From contig JBLDXI010000009.1 in the NCBI GenBank assembly GCA_047495785.1, positions 496,001-560,000 of the forward strand: DNA of 64,000 bases. The letters are read 5' to 3'. The position numbers and the translations under genes are program-made. The DNA comes from Lepidodermella squamata. Its lineage: Eukaryota > Gastrotricha. Of this stretch, positions 1 to 11,796 are shown piece by piece. The notes under the pieces are model-generated. The model ran no database searches, was not told where the DNA came from, and saw nothing but the letters and a program-made list of their open reading frames with translations. How positions within the stretch are numbered: position 1 is the first letter of the stretch; every line of letters starts with the position of its first letter.

Positions 1-1929
1 TATTATCTCTGTCTTTCTCTTTTCTCCAACGATGAAAATTGCATATCATAATGCCTGCTTTTTTCAGCTGTTGCACCAGCATTCCATATACTTTACAGTC
101 ATTTTTAACTCCGGCGAAACCTGCCACTAGAAGGTGAACAACACGCCAGCTGTCTGCATTCTCCTCTCTCTCGCTCGCAGCTAGTACTGCATTAATGAAT
201 TATTCAACTAACGACAACACGGCAGCACGATGTATCTTAAAGCAGCGGTGACGGCTAATCGATTTTCCAGGGTCAAAGTTCGCGCTAACATTTTTTCAAC
301 CCGAGATAAAACAACGGAAGAACATATTTCAGCATGAAAATTCTTTTATTTTCTTTAAAAATTGAACAAACATATGCCGTCGTCTTCCAACGGCCTTCAT
401 CCACCTTCATCAAGGCTGTACATATATTTACCACCAACCGCCATCCCAGCAAAAATAGCGATCAGAATAGAGAGTCAATCGAACAAAAATGCAGAATATA
501 ATAAGACATAAATCGGTAAAGAAATAGGGTCGTAAGAATATAGAGAAGTCGGAAGGAGTTGTTTTTTGTAACGGTTTAATAGCATAATATGACGCAACTG
601 ATGTAAGCCAGTGCGTTTTGATGCGGCCAGTTGACGGTACGATTCGACACTGCTCATTTTTCATGACCATAATAAATAGACATCTACATATTTCTCAAGC
701 GAGTGAAAGCCGAGGCGTTTAAATGTTATACAACATACCTATTCATAAACTGTATGTAGCGTAACCCCGGGGAGTCGAAGACCAACAACACATACACGCA
801 CACCAAAGCACGCACCATTTTTTACAAGAGCCATAACGTCGTGTATTATATACAACGCGCATACATCGAACAGTTAACCTCCCTATTTGCATCATAAATT
901 TTTTCTATATTTTTTTTCGAAACATAACGGAAGTTTACACAGAGTGAAACGCGCCCCGGCTTGTTCCCGTGGTAGAGACGAGAGAGCAGAGGAAGAATGA
1001 TGCACAAATATATAATCAAAATTTATATCCAAACCAAACATATGGTAACAACAGTTCAATGATAGAAAAGCTATCGCTTTCTAATTTCAAGTGTGGTTTT
1101 ACATTGTAATATTCCGCAAATGAAATAGAAAAGCGGAAAGGCTCGAAAGTTTTGTAGATATATCTTTATAACTTTCACCGTTGGATTGCAAAACTTAGCA
1201 AAGAAGACGAACATAAAATTGCAGCACTCTGCGCAGAGTTGATAAAAAATGAGAGAGATAAATGAAAATTCCACTTTGTTTCAATGGGGGTTTCATCTCC
1301 AGGCCTTCTGAATTCATAAGGGTATCAAAGTTCATAAGAGAATAAATAGAAATAATGAATTTTAATTGAACCATTGGCTTTGAATGGGCCTGTTGTAAAT
1401 GAGGATATGAAATCGCTCTCGGCAGCATCCGATTGCCATCGAAAAAAGACGGAAGTAAACTTTAGCAGGCCGCAATGAAACTGAAGTTTGAGAAATTTGT
1501 GGCACTGCATTAGCGACCCAATTGAATGATAAGGTAGTTCTTGGCCAAATCATCGAACTGGTTAATTGAAGAACCGATTCACAACATCGTAATAAAGTGC
1601 GCGAATTTGGCAAAAATAATACAGTTATTCAAGTCTACGCCAAGTTTCCTGCTATTCATTTGGATAGTGGTCACAGTTAAGCATTGTGTCAGATCCTTAG
1701 TCGCATGCCAATCAACACGAAATCATGAAATGAGCCGAAGATAAACCCAACAAATCTAATAAATTCTTAATTTGCATCACTCCGGTCTAGGCCTTGCGAT
1801 AAGCGATTATGAATTCTTTCTTTTTCGAGCGGATATCAGACAATCATAGCATTTTACTTGAAAAGAGTCGTCATAGTAAACGTGGGAATTCAGTTATTAC
1901 TTAGTAAGCAGTTACACGGAATGACATAA
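1..1929. other. No gene recognised; probable SMIM14 3' UTR
   Basis: No open frame here resembles a known protein. The stretch lies downstream of the SMIM14 stop codon. The first clear minus-strand AATAAA (TTTATT on the plus strand) below that stop is near 347-352, so much of this may be a long 3' UTR. That is inference; a separate non-coding transcript is equally possible. Confidence 0.3.
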
Positions 1930-2362
1930 TCAAGTGGCCGTTGGCGGCGGAGGTTGATCGTTATTGCTGTCGGGTCCATTCTGAAAAAAAGCAGGAGACT
2001 ATTTAAATTGCGCATATTGATGAAAGGTTAATACATACGTTTCTATTGATATTTTTAGTTGGGACAGGTCTATTTCGAAGGCTTGGTGGCCGCAGTAAAA
2101 ACAGCGCTGTCGCCACAACCATCATTCCAAGCATCATCATCATCATGCGAACGCTATCAGCAGGGTCGGCATTGGGCGCAGCATTGTCGGTGGTGAGACA
2201 CTCATTATCGTTACAAGTTTCTTGAGTACTCCGCAGCTGGAAACCATAATATGAATAAATTGGGATTTAAGAATGGGATCAAGCTCTTACCAAGTTTATT
2301 AGCCGCTGCATGGCCGAGACGTGATTGTAAACACACTCGCATGGATCAAATTCGTCCCCCAT
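1930..2362 (-). CDS. SMIM14: SMIM14-like small integral membrane protein
   Basis: Three coding exons on the minus strand: 2362-2291, 2236-2039 and 1980-1930, all with GT-AG introns in phase 0, giving 106 residues. The N-terminus reads MGDEFDPCECVYNHVSAM, matching the family's [21 protein letters not shown] block. A second cysteine pair (TCNDNEC) follows, then one membrane segment of about 17 residues (five methionines, LGMMVVATALFLL), then the conserved RPPSLRNRP and a Pro-rich tail. Length fits the vertebrate protein (about 99 residues). SMIM14 is a single-pass membrane protein reported in the ER, of unknown biochemical function. The assignment rests on the co-linear Cys block, membrane segment and RPP motif. 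The gene is too fragmented for a simple ORF search to find. Confidence 0.9.
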
Positions 2363-4372
2363 TTCTTCAGATATTTTGATAGTTTTACAACCGATTCAAT
2401 GCGAAGAAGAGGTGTTTTAGTGATAAAAGCTTTGTAATATACCTAAATAAATAAGGCGAAACATCAGATTCATGACAACTGCCAAAATAGCCTGTAGAGA
2501 GCAAGCTTCATAGCGAAATCGCTATCACAGCTTTGGTACCACCATATACGATGAAATTAAACGACGGCAACCCTTGGCGATATCGAAGAATGCACATGGG
2601 AAGTCGCATAGCATAGTTGTCAACCGACTCTCAAGCATTCAGCACAAAATAAACAAAACAGCACAAAACCCTAAAACGCTGAAGATTCTAATAGACTCGA
2701 TTTAAAATAAAAAGCTCCTTAACTTCAAGGAAATTGGTGTATTTTCCTGATGGTGCTTCGATAGGTAGCTCTCCTGATTAATTACGCATACAATCACAAT
2801 TAAAAATTATAAAAAAGGAGTTTCAAATCGAGCCAGATTACTGGCGATGAGGGGCAAGACGTAAGAAGAAACAACAATAAACAATACCTAAATATCTCTG
2901 GTCTCTCTTCTCAAATTGAAATGGTAATGGAACTATTCGATAGAACCTCATTCGTTTGGGATTTAAAAGCGTGAATTAGCTCTGGAATATTCGCCCAATG
3001 TCACCAGATGTTGCAGACTGAAAAACAGGTTTCTTCCATCCTCCAGAGCCAGAGGTCAACAAGGTTGCCAGGTCAGCAACAAGTGAAAACGTCCCCTCTT
3101 TTCAAGCTTTTTGGCTCAGACTTAGATCGCTAACGTCAGCATATTAACCCATTTACAAAAATATGTCAGCTATTTTTTGAAAAAATTAAAACAGTCACTT
3201 ATATGTTTTAAAATTTAAGTGTGAACATTTTTGCCCGCTAGGTTTCAAAATTTTGCGCACCTGGTCGCACTCCCCCATAAGATAATATACTACACTTGCA
3301 CCCCACCTACCCAGATATTATGGCAGTCTAGGAATTTTCTGCCACCCTGCATGTTGTGTTGTCGGCTTAGTCCTTAGTCAGCAAGCATCCAACCTCAACC
3401 TAAAGCCCAAGAAAATGATCAGACTTGAGACTTGAAATGATGTGTGGTAAGCGATTTCGGCCATACCTCTATCTTCGCAGTAATTTGATAATTGGGTGTT
3501 GTGTGTTGTGCAATAATGAGTATGCGGCAGCTGTTGCCTTTTCAAGTGCCTGTGAAAATAGAGATCGGGTCGAAATTGCTTGACTTGTCTCAACTGCTTA
3601 TTGCGGTTGGCCTTCGGGTGTTGATCATTGACCCCCTGAGGAACCATCTCGTGTGATTCGTAAACTGCTATCTTTATTCTCGGTAAACTAAGGTTATATG
3701 GCTAATGCTATTGATATGGAACCAGCGGCTGGCGCTAAAGATGGAAAACGCGCCCTGACATATATGCTACAGTTAATGTTCTGGTGGCGAAACTTGGCAT
3801 CTTTTTCGTTAGCCGAGCAGGTTCTTGAGATATATCATTATCTGTTATCTGCCAAATAAATTTCGTTTGCTTGCGGACGTTCTCATATAATTTGCTTGCC
3901 TGTGACGTTGTTGCAAGCTCGGTTGACAGAACTTATGGAATATCTAGAGAACTTAGCTTGGAGCTATAATATCAGAGATTTGTCTCAATTTTCATCTGAC
4001 AGCTCGCAAACTGAAGTGCTAAAGCCTGTCAGTCTAAGAAAATCGAGCCTACGTTAAATTCAAGGCCGCTGTAGAACCGACCCAAATATAATAATTACTC
4101 GCGCGGTTAAAATACTGTTGTCCTATGCTTCTCACAAAACTTTCTGAAGACATGTTCAAGCTCTTTTTTGAGACCCCTTTCCGGTCGCTATACGTTAAAT
4201 GAAAAATCATGAGATCTGCGCGTCGAAGTTGCGTTTGTAGATCATAATTATTGGAATTATGTGTAATTATCTCCAGAAATACCAGATTCGTGATGGAACA
4301 CTGTACTTTTTCTTTTAATAGGTGTGTTAGCTTTCAGGGAGGCATTCCGTCGCATTTTTTATCGAGTATAAA
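2363..4372. other. Intergenic, no gene recognised
   Basis: About 2 kb between the divergent SMIM14 and RAD51D-like genes. Both promoters should lie here. Short open frames such as the one at 3378-3647 show no recognisable domain. A possible upstream coding segment of the RAD51D-like gene begins after an acceptor-like CTTTCAG ending at 4337 and stays open into the ATG at 4373. Confidence 0.3.
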
Positions 4373-5488
4373 ATGGCCTTGTCCTTTCTACACTCCGGCG
4401 TCGACTTGTTGAAAGCATACTGTTCCAGTGGGAGAAACTTTGCCACCGGTATACCTCAGTTAGTTTTATCGTCCTCATCATAAAACCTTTTTTATTGCTT
4501 CTGAATATACAGGATCGACCACTTGTTGTCAGGAGGAATAAGTTCTGGGCAAGTTTTGGAATTAATCGGAACAGCAACTTCGGGCAAAACCCATATCTGT
4601 CATGTAATGGCTGCGCATGTCGCCGCCTCCCATCCGCCCATTTTGGGCCATCGAGTGCTATACATTGATTGCGCTGGACAATTTTCGATACCCAGATTAC
4701 TTCCTCTAGTCGAAAACGAGTGCCGGAAAGAGATTGAAGCGGGTGACACGGAGGAGTTTCACGTGGCTCAAACAATGCGCCGTATTTCCGTCGTTAGGTG
4801 CATTGACCTTGCTGAGCTTGTTTCTGGGTTCGAGTCGCTACTCGAAAAAGTGAAAAGCTCTCGCACCAAAACCCCGACTTCCCAAGCAACACCAAGTGCT
4901 GGCTTGAACACGGCGAAACCTGTCGTCGAAAATCTGCCTGAGCTAATAATAATTGACACTTTGGCATCGGCGTTTTCGCGAATGCCGCTAACAGTTTTTC
5001 CCGACGAAAAAGAGCCTAAGAAAGAGAGCGAGTTGATGAAGAACATTATTGACGCGGAGAAGGCGAAGAAGAACAAGGCGAATTGTGAACGATTGATGGC
5101 GAAATTTTCGCTACTCGTGCGTCAAGTTGCTTACATGGCCAATATGGGAATAGGTTAATTTGTCTCTTAATTCTTGCATATCATCTTGATGAATTGTTGA
5201 TCTTCAGTGATAACAAACCCGGTACCGGTTCCTCAAATGCTGTTCTCTGGCAGCTATTTCAATGCATGGACATGCGCCCCGCATATTCGAATAAACCTCG
5301 AATTGAATGCGCCTTCAACATTGCCATGCAGCAATACTTCAAATGACAAAACCGGAGGTGATATCGATCACAGACGGAAGCGATTTGCCGTGTTGCGCTA
5401 CCACTCGGGTTCGAGGCATGTGGGCAGCATCGAATCGTTGCCAGCGGGTGATCGGCTTCCGTCTGCGGTGGCATTCACTCTACCGTAA
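4373..5488 (+). CDS. RAD51D: RAD51 paralog, RAD51D/RFS-1-like
   Basis: RecA-fold ATPase of the RAD51-paralog group, which helps load and remodel RAD51 filaments in homologous recombination. Exons as I read them: 4373-4448/4449, then 4513-5153, then 5208-5488. The last intron is GT-AG, phase 1, and joins NMGI to VITNP. The N-terminal exon reads GVDLLKAYCSSGRNFATG, like the RAD51D linker. The next starts IDHLLSGGISSGQVLELIG, followed by Walker A GTATSGKT and Walker B LIIIDTLAS. RAD51D is the best match; nematode RFS-1 belongs to the same group. The junction between exons 1 and 2 is odd: no GT-AG pair both keeps frame and retains the conserved IDHLLSGG, so the model there is uncertain (see findings). 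An AATAAA lies 120 bases after the stop. Confidence 0.78.
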
Positions 5489-5609
5489 TTGTTTACTCGT
5501 ACCGAGCAAAAAAGCGATTAACAGGCATTATATGATTTTATACAAGTGGACAAAATGCGTAATGACTATTTTGACGTGCTGAAAAACTAAAGTGCCCTCG
5601 GCGACCAAG

Positions 5610-5624
5610 AATAAAAATAATAAA
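5610..5624 (+). terminator. Poly(A) signals of the RAD51D-like gene
   Basis: Two AATAAA hexamers at 5610-5615 and 5619-5624, about 125 bases after the stop codon, mark the likely 3' end of the transcript. Confidence 0.6.
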
Positions 5625-6912
5625 GCTGCCTAGATTTGCGACCGACTTGTTCGTTTGTTTTGATTAATTCGTCATCGCGCCGACTTCACGATTCACATGG
5701 TACGGCTGTAAAAATGCCACTGTTTATTTGCTTAACATATACATAGGCTGGCTAAATAATGTATTTCGTGACGATATGTTTTGATCAGCGAAGCGAAGAA
5801 AAAGCGATCGCAAATGCGAATAATACCTGGCCGTAATACTTAATTTAGTTTTGATAGCCAACATGTGTACAGGCATTTGCTCTCAGTGTGTTTGTACACG
5901 AGTCGTTTGTCGGCCAACCGGCAGTTTGGCCGCATGAATTTTATATGCGCATAAGTATCGCCCACTGTTTACGGCCAGCAACAGCAGACAAAGGGACGCA
6001 CGGGCCAAATTCGGCTAGAGAGCTCGCCGATCCTCAAGAGTCGTACAATCAATTTTTCACGCACGAACTTGTCGCGTGAATACTACGTACACGACGACGA
6101 CGACGACGACGAATCGCTTCATGACAATACGGCCAGCCAATACAATATTCTAATAGGTGTTCACACACGCGCGCGCACAGACTTGCGACCACTGCTGGCA
6201 AAAGACGCGCCCGCCCGCTCCCCAACCTAAGCCTTTTATATCGGCGCGCTATTGATGATGATGTCGCGCCTGGCAAAACATTGCAAAAGGGTGTCGCACA
6301 TAGCCATATTTATAGAGGTATCTCTAAAAATTGCATTTCATGATGCACGGTGCCTTTCCAATACTTATAGCTATGCGGCTGAAAGATGCGTCGTAATTCC
6401 ACCTGCGGTCAGATACATACGCGGGCTACTGAAGATATTATGCGCAGCTTAACTTATTCGATTCGCGCTTTGTTCAACGCAGCGACTTGGCCGTCAATGG
6501 CGCACACGTAGCCAAGTGCGACGCGCCTTTCATAAATCGCATTAGCCATTGATATGGCTTTCGCCGCCAGCCGCCTATAACATGCGCTCCTCTTCAAAGC
6601 AGTATATAGGCTGGCTAAAATGCTGCAAATTCGAAATATTCTCTACGTTGTCTTCTCATATATAAGCGTGTAGATGCGGCTATTTTGACCGGCCACTTGA
6701 GACCGCTGGGCGCCATTGATTTGACACGCCCAGTACCGGATTAGCTTTTCAACGCGTCCAATCACTAGTTAGACAAAAAAATAACCGCGTACGTTTTTAC
6801 ACGCCGGTTCGATGCCGGCAATTAGCTGCACTGGTTTTTTTATCTATGTAATTCCGATTTTTTTGTAAATAATTTTAGGAATTTTATCGTGAATTTTATT
6901 CCGATTTAAAAA
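5625..6912. other. Intergenic, no gene recognised
   Basis: About 1.3 kb between two plus-strand genes, presumably including the HSBP1 promoter. No supported coding exon. The 14-mer ATAGGCTGGCTAAA occurs near 5744 and again near 6606, which may be chance or a shared regulatory word. Confidence 0.3.
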
Positions 6913-7183
6913 ATGGACGACTTTTTATACAAAGAACCGCAAAACGTATCCGAACTTGCTACTTACATCCAGCGAGCTCTCGAACATATGCAAAACAACG
7001 TCCAGGTTAGCGAAATCTTTTACGCGGAGGAATTTGTGTTAAAATGTATGCATATCTTAGGGTACTTTTGATAAGGCGATGGGTCGCATTTCTGAGCTCG
7101 GTCAGCGGTTGGACGAGCTCGAGCGAGAAGTTGCCGATATCATGACCGAAGGCGGTGTTAGAATTCCGGCCGGCGAGCGATGA
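6913..7183 (+). CDS. HSBP1: Heat shock factor-binding protein 1 (HSBP1)
   Basis: Two exons, 6913-7005 and 7061-7183, phase 0 GT-AG intron of 55 bases, 71 residues. The protein is one heptad-patterned coiled coil: NVSELATYIQRALEHMQNNVQ, then FDKAMGRISELGQRLDELE, then VADIMTEGGV. This lines up with HSBP1 ([48 protein letters not shown]) at the usual length of about 76 residues. HSBP1 forms a trimeric coiled coil that binds the HSF1 trimerisation domain and damps the heat-shock response; it also has a role in WASH complex assembly. The ATG follows a run of A and no earlier in-frame ATG is needed. AATAAA at 7408-7413. Confidence 0.92.
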
Positions 7184-7602
7184 GCTTGCCTTCAATTGAA
7201 TGCAACCTCTACCTACCTACTCAACTACATTTATTAACTGTGTTCTTCAAGTCGAAAACAACAAAAAGATTCCAATATTATACGTATATATATAAAATAG
7301 AAACGATCGATGTTATTACACTTCCATCACTGCCTGTTGCCTACTGATGACGTAGGATGACAATATTCAGATCTCTGAAAACTATACGCTGTGATAGGCA
7401 AGGCATGAATAAATTGCAACCGAAGTTAATCGAAATGCGGGAAATGAATATTTGTAATTTTATTCAAATTTGCAGGTAAAGAAACCCAATCATTAAAGTC
7501 TCGTTTGCAAAATAAATGAATGAAAATAGATATCCCTCGAAGCCGAATATCCTATGTAAATCGCCATTATATTATTTCGATCATATTTTCTGGATTTTTC
7601 GT
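7184..7602. other. Convergent 3' UTRs of HSBP1 and the WD40 gene
   Basis: About 420 bases between the HSBP1 stop (plus strand) and the WD40 stop (minus strand). The HSBP1 poly(A) signal AATAAA is at 7408-7413. Nothing else is recognisable. Confidence 0.5.
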
Positions 7603-10318
7603 TCACTCCTTTGTGTAGTATTCTCCGCATTCAGAGCAGAACTCTTCGTCACCACAGCTGTCGGAATTCGTCGACCCAGCGATGGACATGCGCAGAGATG
7701 CGGTTGGCACCCACACCTTGACAGCGCGATCGGCCGCCGCCGAGAACATGCGGCATTCGGTTATATTGGCGTTATCCGCATTCGGGGCGATGATCGCCAG
7801 CCCGGTAACGGCGTCCTTGTGCCGGTCGAGCACCTGCGCCGTCACCATCTCGCGGTCGTTGGCGTGCCAGTGCCACACGCGAATCGTCGAGTCGTCGCTG
7901 CCCGTCAGAATGCACAGCGGGTAGGTTGTGCCCAGCGAGGCGATGCAATTGACCGCCGCCGTGTGACCTGGCGCAAAACAAAAAATCAATCATCGACCGC
8001 GGCATCACAGCCAGCGTAATATTTATGCAGCGAACAAGACCGGCAAATAACAATAAAGAAAACAATGCGTTAAGAAAGCCCGCAAATTTTTTCTGCAATA
8101 CTGCGATCAATTATTAATAGTATTGTATTTTGATCGATATCTGCCACATTTACACGCGCACAAATACCGACCAATAAACCCGAGCCACGTTTTGCAAAGC
8201 AAGCCTTAAAACGCGCCGTCATTTACTTTGGTTTTTCTAGCGTAAAAAATGGTTCCTCAACACTACAAGCGATTCTTCTTTTTCGTGGCCCTCATCGCCT
8301 ATTCGATGATTACGCCTCGGATTGTCGAGGCGCAGGACGGTGAGGATGGCGAGATCGCCGACAGCGGAGAGGGCGGTAAAAAGGACGACGAAGAGTTGTT
8401 CGAGTTTAAAACGCCCGATATGACGGAAGAGGAGCAACACAGCCAGCACATGCCTGTTCATATGGAGTGCGACGGGTGTAAGCTCATAGCACGACTGGTA
8501 ACGTTATAACCTGTTATAAGCAATTTTATCCTATTTATTTCATACATTTTCGCAGCTTGACCAATCATTTTACAAGGCAACTGAGCGAAGGTCGAAAAGC
8601 AAGAAAATTCTGACGGAATCGGAAGTTATCGAAATCGTCGAGAAAGTTTGCGAAGACAAATTCGAAGAGTAAAATTTATCGACTTGAGGCTAAAAAATCC
8701 ACCTTAAACCGTTTTTTCCCAGTTATGGAGCCAAGGAAGTTGGTGGTGTTTTAAGGCTGACTGGTCCTTTCACTGAGGTGGAGAATATTCCAGGTGTAAC
8801 TTCAGGCGGTGGAAAATGGCCTAACCGCATCCGCCAGTTGTGCTCTCGTTACTGGGACGAATTAGGGGACGATGGTTTGTTTTCAACTCTTTTCTTATTT
8901 TACCTCCATTTTGCTCACTTTTTTTCAATAGAAATCTACACGGGGTGGAGAGACGACCCTGGCAGTTTCACAAAGTACTTGTGCCATGCTCCTCACCGGC
9001 CGCGCGATGCGTGCTACAAAAGCCGGCTAGACAGCAAGCACATGCCCGACGATTTGAAGCAGGACTTCACGAAACACATGCACGAGGAAGACCAACAGCG
9101 CCAGAAACGCATGGCCGACGTTTCGAAAGAGAACGCGAAGCTCAGAAAAGAGCAAACAGGACGTGATGAACTTTAAAGCATGTGCACACAAAAACACTAT
9201 TAGATGCAGCATCAACTGCCTGTTCATAAATATGTTTACCCGAAAACTCGCAATAAAACCGACACAAAAAACGCAAATTTACCTAACAGAGCGTAGGCAA
9301 ATGCGTACGATGAAGCGGGCGATGTACGGCGGTAGTGCTGCACTGTTGCCCTCTCGAAAATGTACAACTTTCCATTGGAGCCGCCGGCAATTATGAGCCG
9401 ATTTCCGGCTGCCATGGCCAAACATGTGATAGCTATATCGGCCAATTCAAACGGAATCGACAGAGATCGAGACTTGAAAGAAAAACAAGATACAAAAATG
9501 TGAAAAATTGCTTTGCTGTGACAAACCTGACGCCATGTAATATGCGTCTCGTGGCATTGTTTCGCCAGAACGCAAATTGACCGAAACCCCACAGCGCAGA
9601 ATAGGAACATTGAGTCGTCGTCAAAAATGACCGAGTGAACTTTAGTGCTTTTCATGTGACCAATCGACCCGTTGATATGGCGGCGGGTTTGGCTGTCAGA
9701 ATCATCGGAATCTCCCGAACTCTCCTCGAGCTCTTCTAGAAAAGTGTGGTGGAATATGATAGACGCAACGCCCTGGCTATTCAGGCCTAGCACGGTGAGC
9801 TCAGAGCCGCGGCCGATGGCTATCATGAAGCGATCTCGAGATGCCGCCATGCAATGTACGGGTTGCGTCGAGGCGTGAGAAATCGTGTTAGTCCGAGGAT
9901 GGCCGTCGCCGCTATTTCCGGCTTGTATCTGCAACCCGGATACGTACAATCTATTGCTTTCAGGCCAAACTTGGAGCATGGACAGGGGAGAGCCAGATGA
10001 ATGCTGAGCGCTGATTTTAAACGCAGCCAACCGGCCATCGGACAGCCCGGCGTACAAGTGTGAGTACTGGCGGCAGGTTACGACCGCAAGAGTTCGAGCA
10101 TGGACTACGGCGGTCGACGGGACAACCGAGTCGTCGAATAAACTGATTTCGTGAGCGAGTGTGACGGATTGCATGTGACGGGGCGGGTCGCCAATTTGCC
10201 ACAGTTCGATCGTACCAGCTGCAGTTCCTATGATGAGCCAGTCGATTCCGAAAGCGGCTATAGGTCCGGCTAGGTTGTCGAAAGTTCCCGCGCAGCTATT
10301 TTGATTAGTATCAGACAT
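7603..10318 (-). CDS. WD40-repeat protein, family not identified
   Basis: Exons 10318-9527, 9472-9283 and 7967-7603 give 448 residues. The first intron (9473-9526, GT...AG, 54 bases) is in frame without stops, so it could be read through. The second (7968-9282, phase 1) joins ALLG to the canonical WD start LLGHTAAVNCIASL. WD-type blades are visible as IIGTAAGTIELWQIG near the start, IIAGGSNGKLYIFERA, LTGSDDSTIRVWHWH and FSAAADRAVKVWVP. The middle carries an acidic insert (EELEESSGDSDDSDS). No signal peptide or membrane segment. I cannot place it in a named family. It is the last gene of the minus-strand cluster, only 26 bases after the previous stop, and its 1.3-kb intron contains the MZB1-like gene on the other strand. 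Confidence 0.82.
8249..9176 (+). CDS. MZB1: MZB1/pERp1-like ER-resident chaperone
   Basis: Four exons: 8249-8497, 8556-8668, 8723-8874, 8932-9176; GT-AG introns, frame kept throughout, 252 residues. An N-terminal signal peptide (FFFFVALIAYSMITPRIVEA) and a C-terminal RDEL retention signal place it in the ER lumen. The core has the saposin-like cysteine pattern: ECDGCKLIARL, IVEKVCEDKF, LCSRYWDELGDDEIYTGW, YLCHAPHRPRDAC. The block YGAKEVGGVLRLTGP followed by GGKWPNRIRQLC matches MZB1 (YGVREVDQVKRLTGP; GGPWPTRLSRTC) better than canopy proteins, its close relatives. Vertebrate MZB1 assists folding and secretion of immunoglobulin and integrins with GRP94. AATAAA at 9252-9257 falls before the host intron ends, so the transcript can fit wholly inside the WD40 gene's intron. 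Confidence 0.85.
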
Positions 10319-10344
10319 GAGGTTATCAATTGTTGAATTAATAA

Positions 10345-10870
10345 TTACTTGAACATCATGAGGTTTTCAATTGCTGACGAGTCGGATTGGCGGCTTCGAA
10401 GCCGGCTCGTTCCAGATTGGCCCCGTTCGAGGTAAGTTAGCCGGGTTTCGAGACGGCACAGATCGTTATCAATCGCACGAAGCGAATGACCAACAGCATG
10501 TTGGACTGAAAATCACATTTCCATCAAATGCTGTCAAATACCCGTTAAGTGATACCAACATTTCTCTAAAGCTTCCTCGAGGCGGCTTAGTCTTGTCAAA
10601 ATGACGTTTTCATTAGGCGACGGGTCTTTCAAAGTAACACCAGTTGAGTGGTCGATCAACGACGGTAAGTTGCTTGCCGTCAACCTGGCATTTGGAGGTA
10701 GTTGCTGCGTAAAAATTAATATTGTTAAAATTTGCCATTTCGTGATGCAAGCACTGCAAGCTACCTTGGCGACATACTATTCTAATCTCGTCACTAATCG
10801 GAAGGCTAGATTCTGAGTGACAGTCGCTGAAAACTTCTTCGCCTTTGTCATCATCTGCTTTTTGACTCAT
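10345..10870 (-). CDS. Small coiled-coil protein, unrecognised
   Basis: Not found by simple ORF reading; assembled from three exons: 10870-10778, 10704-10542 and 10505-10345. Introns are GTATGT...ACGCAG (phase 0) and a 36-base GTATTT...TTTCAG (phase 1). The product has 138 residues. The N-terminal third is acidic and Ser-rich. The middle and C-terminal part have heptad-like stretches (VILTRLSRLEEALEKCWYHL and GHSLRAIDNDLCRLETRLTY), so a coiled coil is likely. Small lysosome- or trafficking-complex subunits look similar, but I cannot name it. An acceptor-like TTTGTTAG lies directly before the ATG. The stop is 26 bases from the WD40 gene's ATG, which suggests co-transcription. Confidence 0.7.
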
Positions 10871-11026
10871 CTAACAAATGACTTTTTCATTAACATAAAA
10901 ATAAAGTTAAATGATTAAAGCAAGCAATCATTCAAAACAATTTATTCAAGAGGCGAATGAACCGGAAACGATTTTTTATCACAATACTGATGAGGATGAG
11001 AAATACTAGGTGAAAAACGGGCGATG

Positions 11027-11796
11027 CTAGGCAGTGCTGCCGAAAAGTTCTCGAGCAAAGGCGCAGTGCCGCAAACAAATATCGGCCGGGGTGTCGCCTT
11101 GGGCGTTGCGAAGGTCGGTGCGCAGATGAGGCCAGCGCAGCAAGAAGGCGATGGTTCGAGGAGTTTGGGCCTGTACGCAGGCCACGTGCAACGGGGTGTT
11201 GCCGCCCTCGGTCAGGGCGTTTGGCTCGGCGCCGAGGTTCAATAGCAATTCGCACATCGCGTAATGGTCCCAATGCGCGGCCGAGTGCAGCGGAGTCCAA
11301 CCGTCATTCGTCCGCGCCATCACATCGGCGCCCAGGGATACCAGCAAATCCGCCGTTTGGCAATGGCCACCGTAGGCCGCTCGGTGCAATGGCGTGTACC
11401 CGTCACAATCCTTCGCGTTGACAAGCTCAGGCCTTTCAGACACCAATTTATTTATTATACCGCTTTTTCCGTTCTCCGCGGCCCATAGAATCTTCTTCAC
11501 TGGATCATCTGAAATATTTCGACATAGTATATGAAAGCCGAAACTGCAATAACAATTTTACCGTTGATTTCCTGTTCGCTGTAATGCTCGACGTCTTCCT
11601 CGTCCATCTCCCAATGGCTTGCGTACTTATTTGGCTGGCCACGCTTGTCCTCTAGGATTTTCCGCATCAGCTCGTCGTTTTCAGCCTTCGCAATTTGAAG
11701 CTGCGTGTCGTCGCAAACCGCGTCGACTTCTTCCGCTTCAGCCAACTGAGCCTCGGCAAACGACTCTACAGAGTCCATTTCTTCGTCTTTTTCCAT
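11027..11796 (-). CDS. ANKRD49: Ankyrin-repeat protein ANKRD49-like
   Basis: Two exons, 11796-11562 and 11508-11027, phase 1 GT-AG intron of 53 bases, 238 residues (human ANKRD49 is 239). The N-terminal half is acidic. The diagnostic linker KKILWAAENG is followed by four ankyrin repeats: DGYTPLHRAAYGGH, DGWTPLHSAAHWDH, GGNTPLHVACVQAQ and a degenerate last repeat (NAQGDTPADICLR). This order and the LLWAAE / YTPLHRAAYSGH / WTPLHSACKWN signature are those of ANKRD49, a nuclear protein linked to spermatogenesis and autophagy in mammals. The start is the first Met after a stretch open only by chance; an acceptor-like CTACTTCATAG precedes it by about 20 bases. Fifth gene of the minus-strand cluster. 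Confidence 0.88.

Noticed and set aside
6805-6825. T-arm-like GCCGG-TTCGATG-CCGGC suggesting a tRNA
   Set aside because: The loop does not follow TTCRANY at its last base, and no acceptor stem, D-arm or anticodon arm fits in the 60 bases upstream.
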